Assembly: GCF_014836905.1 (NCBI RefSeq)
Contig: NZ_JACSPZ010000004.1
Location: 186,001 to 250,000 of the forward strand
DNA length: 64,000 nt
Direction of reading: 5' to 3'
Source: Solibacillus faecavium
GTDB taxonomy: Bacteria > Bacillota > Bacilli > Bacillales_A > Planococcaceae
Below, piece after piece: positions 52,224 to 62,121 of this stretch. Numbering within the stretch: the stretch's first letter is position 1; every line of letters begins with the position of its first letter. A program made the position numbers and the translations under genes. Under the pieces are notes generated by a model. The model worked only from the letters and a program-made list of their open reading frames with translations, was not told the DNA's origin and made no database searches.

Positions 52224-54434
52224 TTATTCATTTACTGTTTCAACTTCTTCATCTTCATCCAGTTTTTCGTCCGAATGCTTAATAATCGATTTTTCTACTT
52301 TACTAGAAGATAAACCCTCTTCGGCATATTTTGTTTTTAATTCAAAATAGGAATCGACTAATTCTCGAGCTGTTAAATTTGCATGTGGCAAGTAGTTATT
52401 TTCAAAGATTGTAGTTGCCCAAGGATAAATGATGGCATAGGCAATTTCAGGGTCTTCAAATGGTGCATAGCCAACGTGTACAATATTAATCGTATTTGTT
52501 CTCCATTTTTCTCGTTGTGGCCCATAATAAACTACCTCTGCTGTACCAGTTTTACCCGCTCCTGTATAATCGGCTGTTGCAAATTGACGTTTAGCCGAGC
52601 CATTTGTTCCAAAGTATACCCGGCGCAAACCTTCTTGGACATGAGCAATTTCTGATTCACTGTTCTCAATTTTATTTAATATCGTTGGTGAAACTTCTTC
52701 AACTACTTGGCCTAAGTATTTACCATCTTTTGAAGGATTACGAATCTCTTTCAGCATTCGTGGTTGAATACGGTACCCACCATTTGCAATTGTGGAAATA
52801 TATTGCGCTAACTGCATCGTTGTGTACGTATCAAACTGTCCAATAGCTAAGTTCAGCAATTTCACATCCGTATCAGGCTCTGCCTGGTACCCAACTGTTT
52901 CTCCTGGCAAGTCAAGACCTGTTGGCACGCCTAAACCGAATTGTGCATATTCATTACGAATCGTTTGCAGCGTTCCTGGAGCTAGACTAAAACGCATACC
53001 CGGTGAATAAGTACGCCCGCCAATCCCCATCGCAATTTTGAACATATAAATATTAGAAGATCGCTCTAATGCAGTTAAATCATCTAATATGACACTACCG
53101 TGCTTATTAAATAGTGTATTTAATGTAATATTCCCGATACGCATTGGAGAATCGAGCATCCTTGTTCCTGGTTTTATAATTCCTTCATTATAACCCATTA
53201 ATACAGTTGCTGCCTTTACTGTTGACCCTGCTTCATAGGCAGTAGTAAACGTACCATATGAATAATCGACAATATAAGGTTTTCCTGTTTCTTTATCTTT
53301 TTCTATTTTTTTACCTACAACAGATAATAGTTCCCCTGTTTTTGGGCTCATCGCCACTAAGAATGCACGGTCTAATAATTCCGACCCTCTTTTTGATTTT
53401 AAATCAAGTAACTGACGTTCTAAAATTTCATCCGCTTTTTGCTGAAGTTCTACATCTAATGTAGTGACTAAATCTTTCCCTGGCAAACCATCGAAAGTCG
53501 TTACAGTCTCCACTACTTGACCTTTTTTGTTCGTAATATTTTTTACTACCGATTTTTCACCTTGTAAAATTTCCTCATATTGAGCTTCAAAATAACTCTC
53601 GCCTACACGATCATTTCGAGAATAGTCCCGTGCTAAATAAAAGTTCAGTTTTGATTTTGGGACACCTTTACTTGGTACAGTTGTACGCCCTAAAATAGCT
53701 AAAGGTGATTGGCGAACACGCTTCCAATCGGTTGTTGTATTCACACCAGGTAAATCAGCCAATTGTTCAGAAACTCGTGCAAATTCTTCAGGTGTAACAT
53801 TTTCTCCTTTAATAATTTGTGGAGATAAATTATACCCTGTCATCATTTCACGGTAAATCGCCAGAACTTCTAAATCAAACTCAGTAAGTTGCTCAAGCTC
53901 TTTTTCTGTAATACGATCACGGATTCGACGGTCGAATTCTTGGTTGATTTCTTTCGTCTCTAGCTCTTCGTTTTCATTTCTGAATTTTGTCATTTCCTCT
54001 TGTGATACTTTTTTTAGCGCAGCTTCCTGGTTACGTATAATCCAAAAATCCAATTTATCTCGATGTGTTACTTTATCAGTTGGCTGATCGATTAAATTTG
54101 CAAGCTTTTCAGCTATTTCAAGGATTTCAGCAGATTTTGTCGTTTGCATTTTTGTATACGTAATTGCGTTTTCAGGCTGATTATCAACTAATATGCGCCC
54201 ATAACGGTCAAAGATCCTCCCCCGCGGTACACTCGTATTAACACGCACTTCCTCAGTACGTTCCAATTCACGCACATAATCTTCACCTTTAACAATTTGT
54301 AAATACCCTAGACGAAAAATTAGTACAGAGAACAGAACAAATATGGAAAAGAAAAGGATGTTCATCCGAAATGTTAAACTTGACCTTTGCTTTGCCTTCG
54401 GATTTTGCTGACGATTTGGCATAATTTTGCGCAA
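52224..54434 (-). CDS. pbpA: Class B penicillin-binding protein (PBP2-type transpeptidase)
   Basis: The 736-residue protein has a cytosolic start, one transmembrane helix (about 24-44: NILFFSIFVLFSVLIFRLGY), a dimerisation domain (about 50-330) and a transpeptidase domain with SxxK (GSTVK), SxN (RSSNIY) and KTG (AGKTGTAE). It builds peptidoglycan cross-links, probably for elongation with MreB. TTG start with GGGGAG six bases upstream. The position between pst and sodA matches B. subtilis pbpA. Confidence 0.93.
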   Translation of the reverse strand: MRKIMPNRQQNPKAKQRSSLTFRMNILFFSIFVLFSVLIFRLGYLQIVKGEDYVRELERTEEVRVNTSVPRGRIFDRYGRILVDNQPENAITYTKMQTTKSAEILEIAEKLANLIDQPTDKVTHRDKLDFWIIRNQEAALKKVSQEEMTKFRNENEELETKEINQEFDRRIRDRITEKELEQLTEFDLEVLAIYREMMTGYNLSPQIIKGENVTPEEFARVSEQLADLPGVNTTTDWKRVRQSPLAILGRTTVPSKGVPKSKLNFYLARDYSRNDRVGESYFEAQYEEILQGEKSVVKNITNKKGQVVETVTTFDGLPGKDLVTTLDVELQQKADEILERQLLDLKSKRGSELLDRAFLVAMSPKTGELLSVVGKKIEKDKETGKPYIVDYSYGTFTTAYEAGSTVKAATVLMGYNEGIIKPGTRMLDSPMRIGNITLNTLFNKHGSVILDDLTALERSSNIYMFKIAMGIGGRTYSPGMRFSLAPGTLQTIRNEYAQFGLGVPTGLDLPGETVGYQAEPDTDVKLLNLAIGQFDTYTTMQLAQYISTIANGGYRIQPRMLKEIRNPSKDGKYLGQVVEEVSPTILNKIENSESEIAHVQEGLRRVYFGTNGSAKRQFATADYTGAGKTGTAEVVYYGPQREKWRTNTINIVHVGYAPFEDPEIAYAIIYPWATTIFENNYLPHANLTARELVDSYFELKTKYAEEGLSSSKVEKSIIKHSDEKLDEDEEVETVNE

Positions 54435-54678
54435 CTGAAACTCCCCTTTCTTGCTTTATGTAAGTTGTACATGAATGCTTAGTCATGCCTTTTAGTATAA
54501 CACTGAAAACCTATTGAAAAAAGACTTCAGATTTATATCCTTTATCTTTTAGACGGTTCTGTTGTCGTAAAGTTTCATAGGAAAAGATGGAGGCTTGCTA
54601 AAGGTCAAAATGACATTTAACATAGCCCCTCTTTGCAAGAATTATCCAATAGTGAACCCTTTCTTGACGCTAGAACAA
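54435..54678. other. Gap upstream of pbpA with no clear feature
   Basis: About 240 bases between pbpA and the UspA gene carry no coding frame with a ribosome binding site and no strong hairpin. The pbpA ribosome binding site and leader occupy the first 60 bases. Nothing else can be supported. Confidence 0.5.
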
Positions 54679-55122
54679 TTATCGATTTCTCACAACAAGT
54701 ACATCACATTTTGCAGTTCTTACAATTGCTTCAGATACAGAACCTAGGAAGAATCGTGCTACATCACCTTTACCAGTGGCACCACAAATAATTAAATCAA
54801 TTTGCTTTTGCTTCGGGATATCCCTAGCTATGATGTGCTTTGGTGTCCCATACTCCATTATTTTATAAGTTCTGTCGAATCCCAATTTTACGGCAACTTC
54901 TTCATACCCATCTAGCATATCCTTCTTACTTTTAGTATATTGATCTGCTAAATCAAAATTGTATCCTTCTGAAAATGCAAAGGAGCGAGTATCAATTACA
55001 TGAATGATATACAGTTTACTGCCGACATTATTGATTGCAACTTGCACCGCTCTTTTAAATGCAATCATTGCTTCATTTGACCCATCCACAGCAACCAATA
55101 TATTTTTGTACGTCATGCTCAT
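54679..55122 (-). CDS. Universal stress protein (UspA family)
   Basis: A 147-residue UspA domain with a beta strand and Walker-like loop at the start (NILVAVDGSNEA) and the ATP-binding signature GATGKGDVARFFLGSVSE near the C-terminus. The ATP-binding type is indicated by the G-x2-G-x9-G(S/T) motif. AGAGGTG lies eight bases before the ATG at 55122. Role in general stress resistance is inferred from the family. Confidence 0.9.
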   Translation of the reverse strand: MSMTYKNILVAVDGSNEAMIAFKRAVQVAINNVGSKLYIIHVIDTRSFAFSEGYNFDLADQYTKSKKDMLDGYEEVAVKLGFDRTYKIMEYGTPKHIIARDIPKQKQIDLIICGATGKGDVARFFLGSVSEAIVRTAKCDVLVVRNR

Positions 55123-55204
55123 TTATTCATCACCTCTTTACACTTTATTCATGCACAATTACTTTATATGTACTTTCCTAATCAAAAGAGCGTTTTAAAT
55201 AAAA

Positions 55205-55242
55205 AAAACAGCTCTGAAACCGAAGTTCCAAAGCTGTTTAAA
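55205..55242 (-). terminator. Terminator after the SDR gene
   Basis: Stem AAACAGCT.TGGAA/TTCAGAGCTGTTT with a short loop and T8 on the minus strand. Confidence 0.8.
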
Positions 55243-55249
55243 ATAATTA

Positions 55250-56008
55250 TTAGTAAGTTGTCCAGCCTGCATCAGCTGTAATAATCTGGCCATTAATGAA
55301 GCTTGAATCCTCTGAGCCTAAAAATACTGCTAAGTTTGCAATTTCTTCTGGATTACCCACACGTGGAATCAATGCAGAACCTTTCTGTTGTTGCCCAGCA
55401 CCGTACTGGCTTATATTTTGCATGGATTGTTGGATATTCGTCATAACCGCACCTGGAGCAATTCCATTAACACGAATACCTGACTGTGAGAACATGAAGG
55501 CTGTATTTTTCGTTAACCCTACAACCGCATGCTTTGAAGCTGTATATGCCGCACCAGCCCGACCACCGTTTAAACCACCTGCGGAAATATTGTTTACAAT
55601 GACACCATGACCTTGTTTAAGGAACATATCTGTCGCAATACGCATCGATTTCATTACAGATGTTGTATTTACCGCAAAAATCATATCCCAGCGAGCATCA
55701 GTAATTTCATTTACTGGTTCAAAACCATCCATAATTCCAGCGTTGTTCACTAAAATATCCAATTGGCCAAATTTTTCGATTGTCGTATCAAATAATTTTT
55801 GTAAATCTTCATCTTTAGTTACATTTGTTGCAATGGCAAATGCTGTACCACCATTTGCAGCAATTTCATCTGCAACAGTTTTTGCGCCTTCTTCATTCAT
55901 ATCGGAAACAATTACTTTTGCACCTTCTTTAGCATATGCTTCAGCAATTGCCTTTCCCATACCAGATGCAGCTCCTGTAACGATCGCTACTTTATCCTGT
56001 AATTTCAT
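55250..56008 (-). CDS. Short-chain dehydrogenase/reductase
   Basis: The 252-residue Rossmann enzyme has the NAD(P)-binding TGAASGMG at about 12-19, NNAG, catalytic S (NISAGG) and YTASK (Tyr and Lys). The ATG at 56008 has AAAGGAG; the frame to 56086 adds an unlikely leader. Divergent from a TetR-family regulator, which likely controls it. Substrate unknown. Confidence 0.93.
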   Translation of the reverse strand: MKLQDKVAIVTGAASGMGKAIAEAYAKEGAKVIVSDMNEEGAKTVADEIAANGGTAFAIATNVTKDEDLQKLFDTTIEKFGQLDILVNNAGIMDGFEPVNEITDARWDMIFAVNTTSVMKSMRIATDMFLKQGHGVIVNNISAGGLNGGRAGAAYTASKHAVVGLTKNTAFMFSQSGIRVNGIAPGAVMTNIQQSMQNISQYGAGQQQKGSALIPRVGNPEEIANLAVFLGSEDSSFINGQIITADAGWTTY

Positions 56009-56159
56009 TAAAATCTCTCCTTTAAAATTCAAGTTATTGTACATCTGTTCAATAAAAATTATAATTGAAAGAAAAAAAACGCACAAACGACAGTTATATG
56101 AAGTTTAGTTTATTATTCAACACTTTTTGAAATTTATGTTCATTAAAGGGGAAAATATT

Positions 56160-56738
56160 ATGGATTTACGTGTAAAGAAAACACATGACAATCTACAAAA
56201 GGCATTAATAATACTATTAAATCAAAAGTCTTTAGAAAATATTTCGGTTGCAGAATTATGCCGTATTGCCGAAATTAACCGAGGAACATTCTATTTGCAT
56301 TATAAAAATGTCCACGGTGTATTCGAACGCTATTTTAACGAAATTGTGAAAGACTTAAAATTTTCTTATGATTTTCCATATGACATTACAAAAGATAATT
56401 TAGCCATGTTAACACCTGAAATGATTCAAATTTTTCACCACGTCAAAAAATATGAAGCTTTCTACCGTATAGTTTTTGATGAAAAAACACCGATGCTTTA
56501 TTATCATAAATTGTTAGAGACGATTCGCTCGTTCGTTATGGAATCACATACAGAAGAGACAGGGCATATGTCCAAACAGCAGCTTGAATATTTAGCAAGC
56601 TATACCGCAAACTCTATTATCGGATTACTCCTTCAGTGGCATAAAGAAAATTATATTCTCTTACCGGAAACTTTGAATCAATATATTTATGACTTTCATC
56701 GTTTAAGAGAGGTATTGCAGAAGAAAATAAAAAGTTAA
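56160..56738 (+). CDS. TetR/AcrR-family regulator
   Basis: This 192-residue regulator has an N-terminal HTH (residues 5-55; NISVAELCRIAEINRGTFYLHYKN) and a C-terminal ligand-binding domain of the TetR type. It is divergent from the SDR gene across about 150 bases, so SDR repression is the simplest model. AAAGGGG precedes the ATG at 56160; the frame from 56127 lacks a site. Confidence 0.88.
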   Translation: MDLRVKKTHDNLQKALIILLNQKSLENISVAELCRIAEINRGTFYLHYKNVHGVFERYFNEIVKDLKFSYDFPYDITKDNLAMLTPEMIQIFHHVKKYEAFYRIVFDEKTPMLYYHKLLETIRSFVMESHTEETGHMSKQQLEYLASYTANSIIGLLLQWHKENYILLPETLNQYIYDFHRLREVLQKKIKS

Positions 56739-56760
56739 CTAATTTGAGAGAGAAAATAAA

Positions 56761-56793
56761 AAACACATGGGAAGATTAAATCTTCCCATGTGT
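56761..56793. terminator. Terminator after the TetR gene
   Basis: A 13-bp perfect stem, CACATGGGAAGAT/ATCTTCCCATGTG, follows a stretch of A; the T-run on the plus strand is weak. Confidence 0.7.
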
Positions 56794-56811
56794 AAATTTA
56801 TAGAATATTTT

Positions 56812-56953
56812 GCACCTGTCGCTTCACTTTCGGTGCAGTATAAACATTTGCACCTGTCGCTTCACTTTCGGTGCAGTATAAACATTTGCACCTGTCGCTT
56901 TGCTTTCGGTGCAGTATAAATATTTGCACCTGTCGCTTCACTTTCGGTGCAGT
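56812..56953 (-). repeat. Four tandem 38-bp repeats behind sodA
   Basis: Four units starting at 56812, 56850, 56888 and 56926, each 38 bases (the last ends early), each carry a GCACC/GGTGC stem around a 15-base loop. Units 1, 2 and 4 share the loop GCTTCACTTTC; unit 3 has TTG for TCA. They occupy the gap between the sodA stop and the TetR terminator. Confidence 0.9.
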
Positions 56954-56982
56954 AATAATTAAATTTGAGTGGTCAAATTTAA

Positions 56983-57588
56983 TTATTTAGCTGCTTGGAA
57001 TTTTGCTTCTACTACGTCCCAGTTCACTACGTTCCAGAATGCACCGATGTAGTCTGGACGACGGTTTTGGTAGTTTAAGTAGTAAGCGTGCTCCCAAACG
57101 TCTAAGCCTAGGATTGGTGTTTTACCTTCCATTACTGGAGAGTCTTGGTTTGGAGTTGAAGTAACAGCTACACCGTCACCTTCAACGATTAACCAAGCCC
57201 AGCCTGAACCGAAACGAGTTGTTGCAGCTTTAGCGAACTCTTCTTTGAAAGCGTCGAATGAACCGAATTTAGCGTCGATTGCTTTAGCAACTTCGCCTAC
57301 TGGAGTGTTTGAACCGCCTGGAGCGATTAATTCCCAGAATAATGTGTGGTTAGCATGTCCGCCACCGTTGTTACGTACAGCAGTTTGTTTGTCAGCTGGT
57401 AAAGCATCGATGTTAGCGATTAACTCGTTGATGTCTTTATCAGCGAATTCAGTACCTTCTACTGCTGCGTTTAAGTTTGTTACGTAAGTGTTGTGGTGTT
57501 TAGAATGGTGAATTTCCATTGTTTTTGCATCGATATGTGGTTCTAATGCATTGTAAGCGTAAGTTAATTCTGGTAATTTGAAAGCCAT
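56983..57588 (-). CDS. sodA: Manganese/iron superoxide dismutase
   Basis: The 201-residue enzyme has metal-binding residues in the [21 protein letters not shown] and [11 protein letters not shown] segments (three His and one Asp). It removes superoxide. GGGAGGAA precedes the ATG. It is next to yqgC, as in B. subtilis. Base composition is less AT-rich than the neighbours, as expected for a highly expressed gene. Confidence 0.96.
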   Translation of the reverse strand: MAFKLPELTYAYNALEPHIDAKTMEIHHSKHHNTYVTNLNAAVEGTEFADKDINELIANIDALPADKQTAVRNNGGGHANHTLFWELIAPGGSNTPVGEVAKAIDAKFGSFDAFKEEFAKAATTRFGSGWAWLIVEGDGVAVTSTPNQDSPVMEGKTPILGLDVWEHAYYLNYQNRRPDYIGAFWNVVNWDVVEAKFQAAK

Positions 57589-57796
57589 GTTTTTATTCCT
57601 CCCTGGAACATATAATTAATGTTGATTACAATACTAGGTTATCAAAAAATGATTCGTCATTCAATCAAAAAAACCGTAATAATAACATTTCAGCCTTTTG
57701 ACCGAAACCATCTATTTCTTGCTTCACCTTTGTCTGTAACCTTTTCATTACTAGTGTAAGCGATATAAGTTCGTATTTACAAATATTTGCTCTTCC

Positions 57797-58276
57797 TTAA
57801 ATCGCAATAATAAATAATACAATCATGACTACTTGTATAATCCCTTTTGTAACAACAGAAGTTAAAAATCCTACTACAGAGCCAATACCTACTTGAATGG
57901 CCTGCTGTAAATTACTGCGTGTAACAATCAGCTCTCCAATAACAGCTCCGATAAAGGGTCCCGCAATAATACCAGCGAATGGAATGACGAATGGTCCTAT
58001 TAAAAGACCGATTGTGCTCCCCCACATCCCTGCTTTAGAGCCACCAAATTTTTTAACTCCCACTAAATTGGAAATCGTATCAGCGACAAATAATAAAGCT
58101 ACAAATAATAGTTCAATTAACCAAAACCACCAAGGCAATTCACTGAAGCCGTAAAATAAACCATAAACAATGAACCCTCCTAGTAAAAATATGACAGAGG
58201 GTATGATCGGATATACTAAACCAATAAAAGCGATGACAAATAAAGCTATAATAAGCACCCATGCAATGATATCCAT
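57797..58276 (-). CDS. yqgC: DUF456 membrane protein (YqgC-like)
   Basis: A 159-residue protein with four or five transmembrane helices and Gly-rich repeats ([31 protein letters not shown]), the pattern of DUF456. AAAAGGATG lies before the ATG at 58276; the frame to 58306 is longer without a site. Function unknown. Neighbour of sodA as in Bacillus. Confidence 0.88.
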   Translation of the reverse strand: MDIIAWVLIIALFVIAFIGLVYPIIPSVIFLLGGFIVYGLFYGFSELPWWFWLIELLFVALLFVADTISNLVGVKKFGGSKAGMWGSTIGLLIGPFVIPFAGIIAGPFIGAVIGELIVTRSNLQQAIQVGIGSVVGFLTSVVTKGIIQVVMIVLFIIAI

Positions 58277-58407
58277 ATGTTCACATCCTTTTAAAAGTAT
58301 ATTCACAAATTATACGAAAAAAGTAACGAAAAGATTCAATTTTACTTTATCAAGTTCAAATAACGTTTTGTTCATGTTAAACTACTGTTTAAAGGAGCCT
58401 CATACAT

Positions 58408-58914
58408 ATGAAAATTTCTCACATGCAACTATTTATTCATAGCTTAACTAACCCTAAAAAATTAGGACCTTATCGAATTCTTTCAATAGGAAAAGTAATG
58501 CAATATGCCTTTTTAATGATTGCGCTAGTAACGGCATTTTCTTTCGGTCAGTTTATTAATGGCGGAACGGACGAAATTTTCAGTTATTCTGAAATCGAAC
58601 AGTATGCCCAGGATGTGCAATGGATTGTTTACCCTATTGCTATTATTTTTTTATTCGTTTTAAATACTTCAATCTATTTTGTTAAAGTAAGTCTATTTGC
58701 GCTTGCAGGACAGTTCTTTATTAAACCGATGAAGCGTCGCGGAGAATATCGACAAGTATGGCGGACAGCTGTATTTGCCAGTACTTGGGGAACATTTATA
58801 ACGATGTTCGGTAACCTATTCCCCATTTCCCCTACAGTTGCTACCTTAATTAGTATATTTATTACAATGCTGTTTATTATAATTGCCCTAACGAAATATC
58901 CGATCGAAAAATAA
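58408..58914 (+). CDS. yqgB: DUF1189 membrane protein (YqgB-like)
   Basis: This 168-residue protein has about four transmembrane helices (around 30-50, 68-92, 95-115 and 140-160), and the family's VFASTWGTFI segment. It is shorter than B. subtilis YqgB, which has a large extracellular loop; here that loop is nearly absent. AAAGGAGCC precedes the ATG. Divergent from yqgC. Function unknown. Confidence 0.75.
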   Translation: MKISHMQLFIHSLTNPKKLGPYRILSIGKVMQYAFLMIALVTAFSFGQFINGGTDEIFSYSEIEQYAQDVQWIVYPIAIIFLFVLNTSIYFVKVSLFALAGQFFIKPMKRRGEYRQVWRTAVFASTWGTFITMFGNLFPISPTVATLISIFITMLFIIIALTKYPIEK

Positions 58915-58989
58915 TAAATTCTCCTTATGAATCATATAGTTTAACAACTTGTTTTTGTGAGTTAAATTGTAGAGATAAGGAGGATTTTT

Positions 58990-59328
58990 TTGCGCTTTTT
59001 AATAGCTTCCATAGTGCTTTTATTAATTGCTTTTGTCATTAAAGTAGATTTACAAGAAGGCTCTCTGCCCTTAGCATCCTTTTATGCTTCTTCCATACCG
59101 TCGTGTGATGAAATACCGCAAGAAAGCTATGTTGTCGTAAAAATCCAACAAGGCGATACAATTTACAGCCTATTCTCAGCAACGCCCTCTCCCGTAAAAA
59201 CAACTTTCCCTGAACGACTTGCACATTTCTATAAATTGAACCCACATTTGAACCTACAGCCACTAGTTCCGGGTGATACGGTATTCGTTCCAATCATCTC
59301 TCATGCGAAAGAAAATTGCACAAATTGA
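58990..59328 (+). CDS. yqfZ: LysM-like secreted or membrane protein (YqfZ-like)
   Basis: The 112-residue protein has an N-terminal hydrophobic segment (residues 3-18) and a LysM-like region (VVVKIQQGDTIYSLFSA, then LNPHLNLQPLVPGDTVFVP). Two Cys (in PSCDEIP and ENCTN) could form a disulfide outside the cell. TTG start at 58990 with AGGAGG. The position before ispG matches B. subtilis yqfZ. Binds peptidoglycan, by analogy. Confidence 0.8.
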   Translation: MRFLIASIVLLLIAFVIKVDLQEGSLPLASFYASSIPSCDEIPQESYVVVKIQQGDTIYSLFSATPSPVKTTFPERLAHFYKLNPHLNLQPLVPGDTVFVPIISHAKENCTN

Positions 59329-59388
59329 ATTCTTAACGTTTCTTCCTTGTTCTTCTTTTCATACACTGATAAAATAAGGAACAGTGAC

Positions 59389-59438
59389 GGCTTACATATC
59401 GTTATATCATTTAGGTGATATAACAACATTAACAAGCC
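59389..59438 (+). promoter_or_regulatory. Structured leader upstream of ispG
   Basis: A perfect 9-bp hairpin, GTTATATCA/TGATATAAC (59401-59424), is enclosed by GGCTT/AAGCC (59389-59393 and 59434-59438) in the 5' region, about 20 bases before the ispG start codon. No T-run follows. Possibly an RNA regulatory element or a DNA-binding palindrome. Confidence 0.5.
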
Positions 59439-59458
59439 TGAGAAGGAGAGAATTTTTC

Positions 59459-60568
59459 ATGAGTGAAATCGTTCACCGTACGAAAACGCGTCCTGTACGT
59501 GTCGGTAACTTAACAATTGGTGGGAATAACGAAGTCATAATACAAAGTATGTGTACGACAAAAACACATGATGTCGAAGCAACTGTTGCTGAAATTAAAC
59601 GTTTAGAAGAAGCTGGATGTCAGATCGTACGTATAGCAGTACCGGATGAGCGTGCAGCTGATGCAATACCGGAAATAAAAAAACAAATCAATATACCTTT
59701 AGTTGCGGATATACACTTTGATTATAAATTAGCATTAAAAGCCATTGAAGGTGGTATTGATAAAGTTCGAATCAACCCGGGTAATATTGGTCGTCGCGAA
59801 AAAGTAGAAGCCGTAGTAAATGCTGCTAAAGCAAAAGGAATTCCAATTCGTATTGGTGTAAATGCCGGTTCTTTAGAGCGTCATATTCTTGAAAAGTACG
59901 GCTACCCTACTGCAGATGGTATGGTTGAATCTGCGTTACACCATATCAAAATTCTAGAAGACTTAGATTTCCATGACATAATCGTATCAATGAAAGCGTC
60001 TGACGTTAACCTTGCGATCGAAGCGTATGAAAAAGCTTCGAAAGCATTTAACTACCCACTACACTTAGGCATTACTGAGTCTGGTACATTATTTGCCGGA
60101 ACAGTAAAATCCGCTGCTGGATTAGGCGCGATTTTATCTAAAGGTATTGGTAATACTTTACGTATTTCTTTATCAGCTGATCCTGTTGAAGAAATTAAAG
60201 TTGCGCGTGAATTATTAAAATCATTTGGTTTAGCTTCAAATATGGCAACATTAATTTCATGTCCGACTTGTGGTCGTATTGAAATCGACTTAATCTCGAT
60301 TGCCAATGAAGTGGAAGAATATATTTCTAAATTGAGTGTTCCTTTAAAAGTAGCTGTACTTGGCTGTGCTGTTAACGGCCCTGGTGAAGCTCGTGAAGCG
60401 GATATCGGTATTGCCGGTGCACGTGGCGAAGGACTTTTATTTATGAAAGGTAAAACAGTTCGTAAAGTACCAGAAGAAACAATGGTGGAAGAACTGAAAA
60501 AAGAAATCGATAAATTAGCTGCTGAAATGGTTGCAAAGCGTGAAGCAGAAGCAAATGCCAGCGTGTAA
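59459..60568 (+). CDS. ispG: 4-hydroxy-3-methylbut-2-enyl diphosphate synthase IspG (flavodoxin)
   Basis: The 369-residue [4Fe-4S] enzyme of the MEP isoprenoid pathway has cluster ligands C268, C271 (SCPTCGR), C303 ([10 protein letters not shown]) and E310. The start is the ATG at 59459 with AGAAGGAGAG; the frame to 59384 is leader. Same neighbours as B. subtilis ispG (yqfZ before, yqfW after). Confidence 0.96.
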   Translation: MSEIVHRTKTRPVRVGNLTIGGNNEVIIQSMCTTKTHDVEATVAEIKRLEEAGCQIVRIAVPDERAADAIPEIKKQINIPLVADIHFDYKLALKAIEGGIDKVRINPGNIGRREKVEAVVNAAKAKGIPIRIGVNAGSLERHILEKYGYPTADGMVESALHHIKILEDLDFHDIIVSMKASDVNLAIEAYEKASKAFNYPLHLGITESGTLFAGTVKSAAGLGAILSKGIGNTLRISLSADPVEEIKVARELLKSFGLASNMATLISCPTCGRIEIDLISIANEVEEYISKLSVPLKVAVLGCAVNGPGEAREADIGIAGARGEGLLFMKGKTVRKVPEETMVEELKKEIDKLAAEMVAKREAEANASV

Positions 60569-60586
60569 AAGAATGGAGCAATGGAA

Positions 60587-61162
60587 ATGACAAACTTAAA
60601 GCATCGATTCGGTATTGATATTGACGGGACAGTTACATGTCCTGCCACATTAATTCCACATATTAATAAACAATACAATATTAATATGACGCTACAGGAT
60701 GTAACGGAATATGATTTTTTAAGCGGATTTCCATATCCAGTCGATCGAGCTCAATTTCAGGCCTGGTTTCAAGAAAATGAACCTCGCCTGTATGAAGTGA
60801 GTGAACTGGCTGCCGATGCGCATCGTATTTTGTCAGCATGGCAAAAACAATATGAACTTTATTATATTTCGGCACGTGGGGAAAATGTTTTCGATATCAC
60901 AAAAAAATGGTTTGAAAACTATAAAGTACCTTATGATCATATCGAATGTATCGGTAGTCACAACAAAATAGAAGTGGCAAAAAAGCATCGCGTAGAGGCC
61001 TTTTTCGAGGATAAACATGATAATGCTGTGGAAATTGCCGAGGAACTAAAAATCCCTGTAATTCTTTTTGATACCCCGTACAACCAATTGAGCGTACCGA
61101 ATAACGTTATTCGTGTTTATAATTGGACAGAAGCAAACGAATGGATTCAAAAGAACTTTTAA
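60587..61162 (+). CDS. yqfW: HAD-superfamily nucleotidase (YqfW-like)
   Basis: This 191-residue protein has the HAD catalytic motif DIDGT at 10-14 and a C-terminal ARGENVF plus DKHDNAVEIAEEL segment, as in 5'(3')-deoxyribonucleotidase-like proteins of the YqfW group. A GGAG site favours the ATG at 60587 over 60581. It follows ispG by 18 bases and ends in a terminator. Confidence 0.88.
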   Translation: MTNLKHRFGIDIDGTVTCPATLIPHINKQYNINMTLQDVTEYDFLSGFPYPVDRAQFQAWFQENEPRLYEVSELAADAHRILSAWQKQYELYYISARGENVFDITKKWFENYKVPYDHIECIGSHNKIEVAKKHRVEAFFEDKHDNAVEIAEELKIPVILFDTPYNQLSVPNNVIRVYNWTEANEWIQKNF

Positions 61163-61169
61163 AATACAT

Positions 61170-61222
61170 CACATGTTTAGAGGCGAGTTAAAAGCAGATA
61201 CTTTTAACTCGCCTCTTATTTT
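61170..61222. terminator. Terminator between yqfW and ykfC
   Basis: Stem AGGCGAGTTAAAAG/CTTTTAACTCGCCT with a seven-base loop, then TTATTTTT; usable in both directions. Confidence 0.85.
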
Positions 61223-62031
61223 TAAAATATACTCCCATATTCAGTAATCGTCGTGGCCAAGTCTTGGCGGTACTCTGAATGCTGTGGGTTTAAACTATTG
61301 ACGTTCACTTCATTGCCACCTAGAGAAGAATGTATATACAAGTCTTCGCCGATATACATTGCTACGTGGCCAGGGAACATAATTAGATCGCCAAGCTTTA
61401 GTTCAGCTTTTTCGATTTTGCGAATTGGGAAGCCATCCAATATTTTTGCATCCCGGTAAATGTATGCACCATTCAACATATATGCCATAGATACAAGACC
61501 TGAACAGTCGATGCCTAGAGGAGATTTCCCGCCCCAACGATATGGTGTACCGATATATCGAAACGCGTCCTGAACAACTTGCTCACGGAAAGCCAATTCA
61601 TTTGTCGTATATACTTTCACACGCTTTTGAATCCATTGGGAACGGACATAACCAACTTCACCTGTTACTAACCGTACCTTTGTCCAGGCAGGATCCAAAT
61701 CTGCTTCCTTCAAAACTTGAATAAACGCACCGAGTGTTAACGTAATAATTTTACTGCTTTGAATTTTCGGCCTTGTCAGTACATCGGCAAAGTTTTGAAT
61801 TACAACATAATTAGCATCAATCCACGTCAGTATATCTTCACTTTCCATGTGTAAATTCGTTTTTAATGTATAGCCTTCATAGCGATAAAACGTTCGAATT
61901 TTCACCCAAGTATCATCAATATCTTCTAACACTTCAACTGGCATCCCATATAACGCTTCATCGGTTAACTCCGTATTTATATCTGTACTTTTGTGGATAT
62001 TGGCTATCATTACCTTCACTACTGCGTTCAT
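61222..62031 (-). CDS. ykfC: NlpC/P60 gamma-D-glutamyl dipeptidyl peptidase (YkfC-like)
   Basis: The 269-residue protein has two SH3-like N-terminal domains (about 5-65 and 75-140) and an NlpC/P60 domain with the catalytic triad C176 (GIDCSGLV), H222 (PGHVAMYI) and H234. No signal peptide is visible, consistent with cytoplasmic recycling of murein tripeptides. Next to the Ala-Glu epimerase gene, as in the B. subtilis ykf operon. Confidence 0.9.
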   Translation of the reverse strand: MNAVVKVMIANIHKSTDINTELTDEALYGMPVEVLEDIDDTWVKIRTFYRYEGYTLKTNLHMESEDILTWIDANYVVIQNFADVLTRPKIQSSKIITLTLGAFIQVLKEADLDPAWTKVRLVTGEVGYVRSQWIQKRVKVYTTNELAFREQVVQDAFRYIGTPYRWGGKSPLGIDCSGLVSMAYMLNGAYIYRDAKILDGFPIRKIEKAELKLGDLIMFPGHVAMYIGEDLYIHSSLGGNEVNVNSLNPQHSEYRQDLATTITEYGSIF

Positions 62032-62121
62032 TCAAACTATCTCCTCCCCGTTTCCCTATTATTTTCTCGAAAAATATCGATGGGATTCCTTTAGTCGAAT
62101 AAGGCTATTTCCTTTTTATAC

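Noticed and set aside
56812-56953. CRISPR array
   Set aside because: The units are 38 bases head to tail with no variable spacers; the stretches between stems are also repeated, so it is a tandem repeat, and no cas gene is present.
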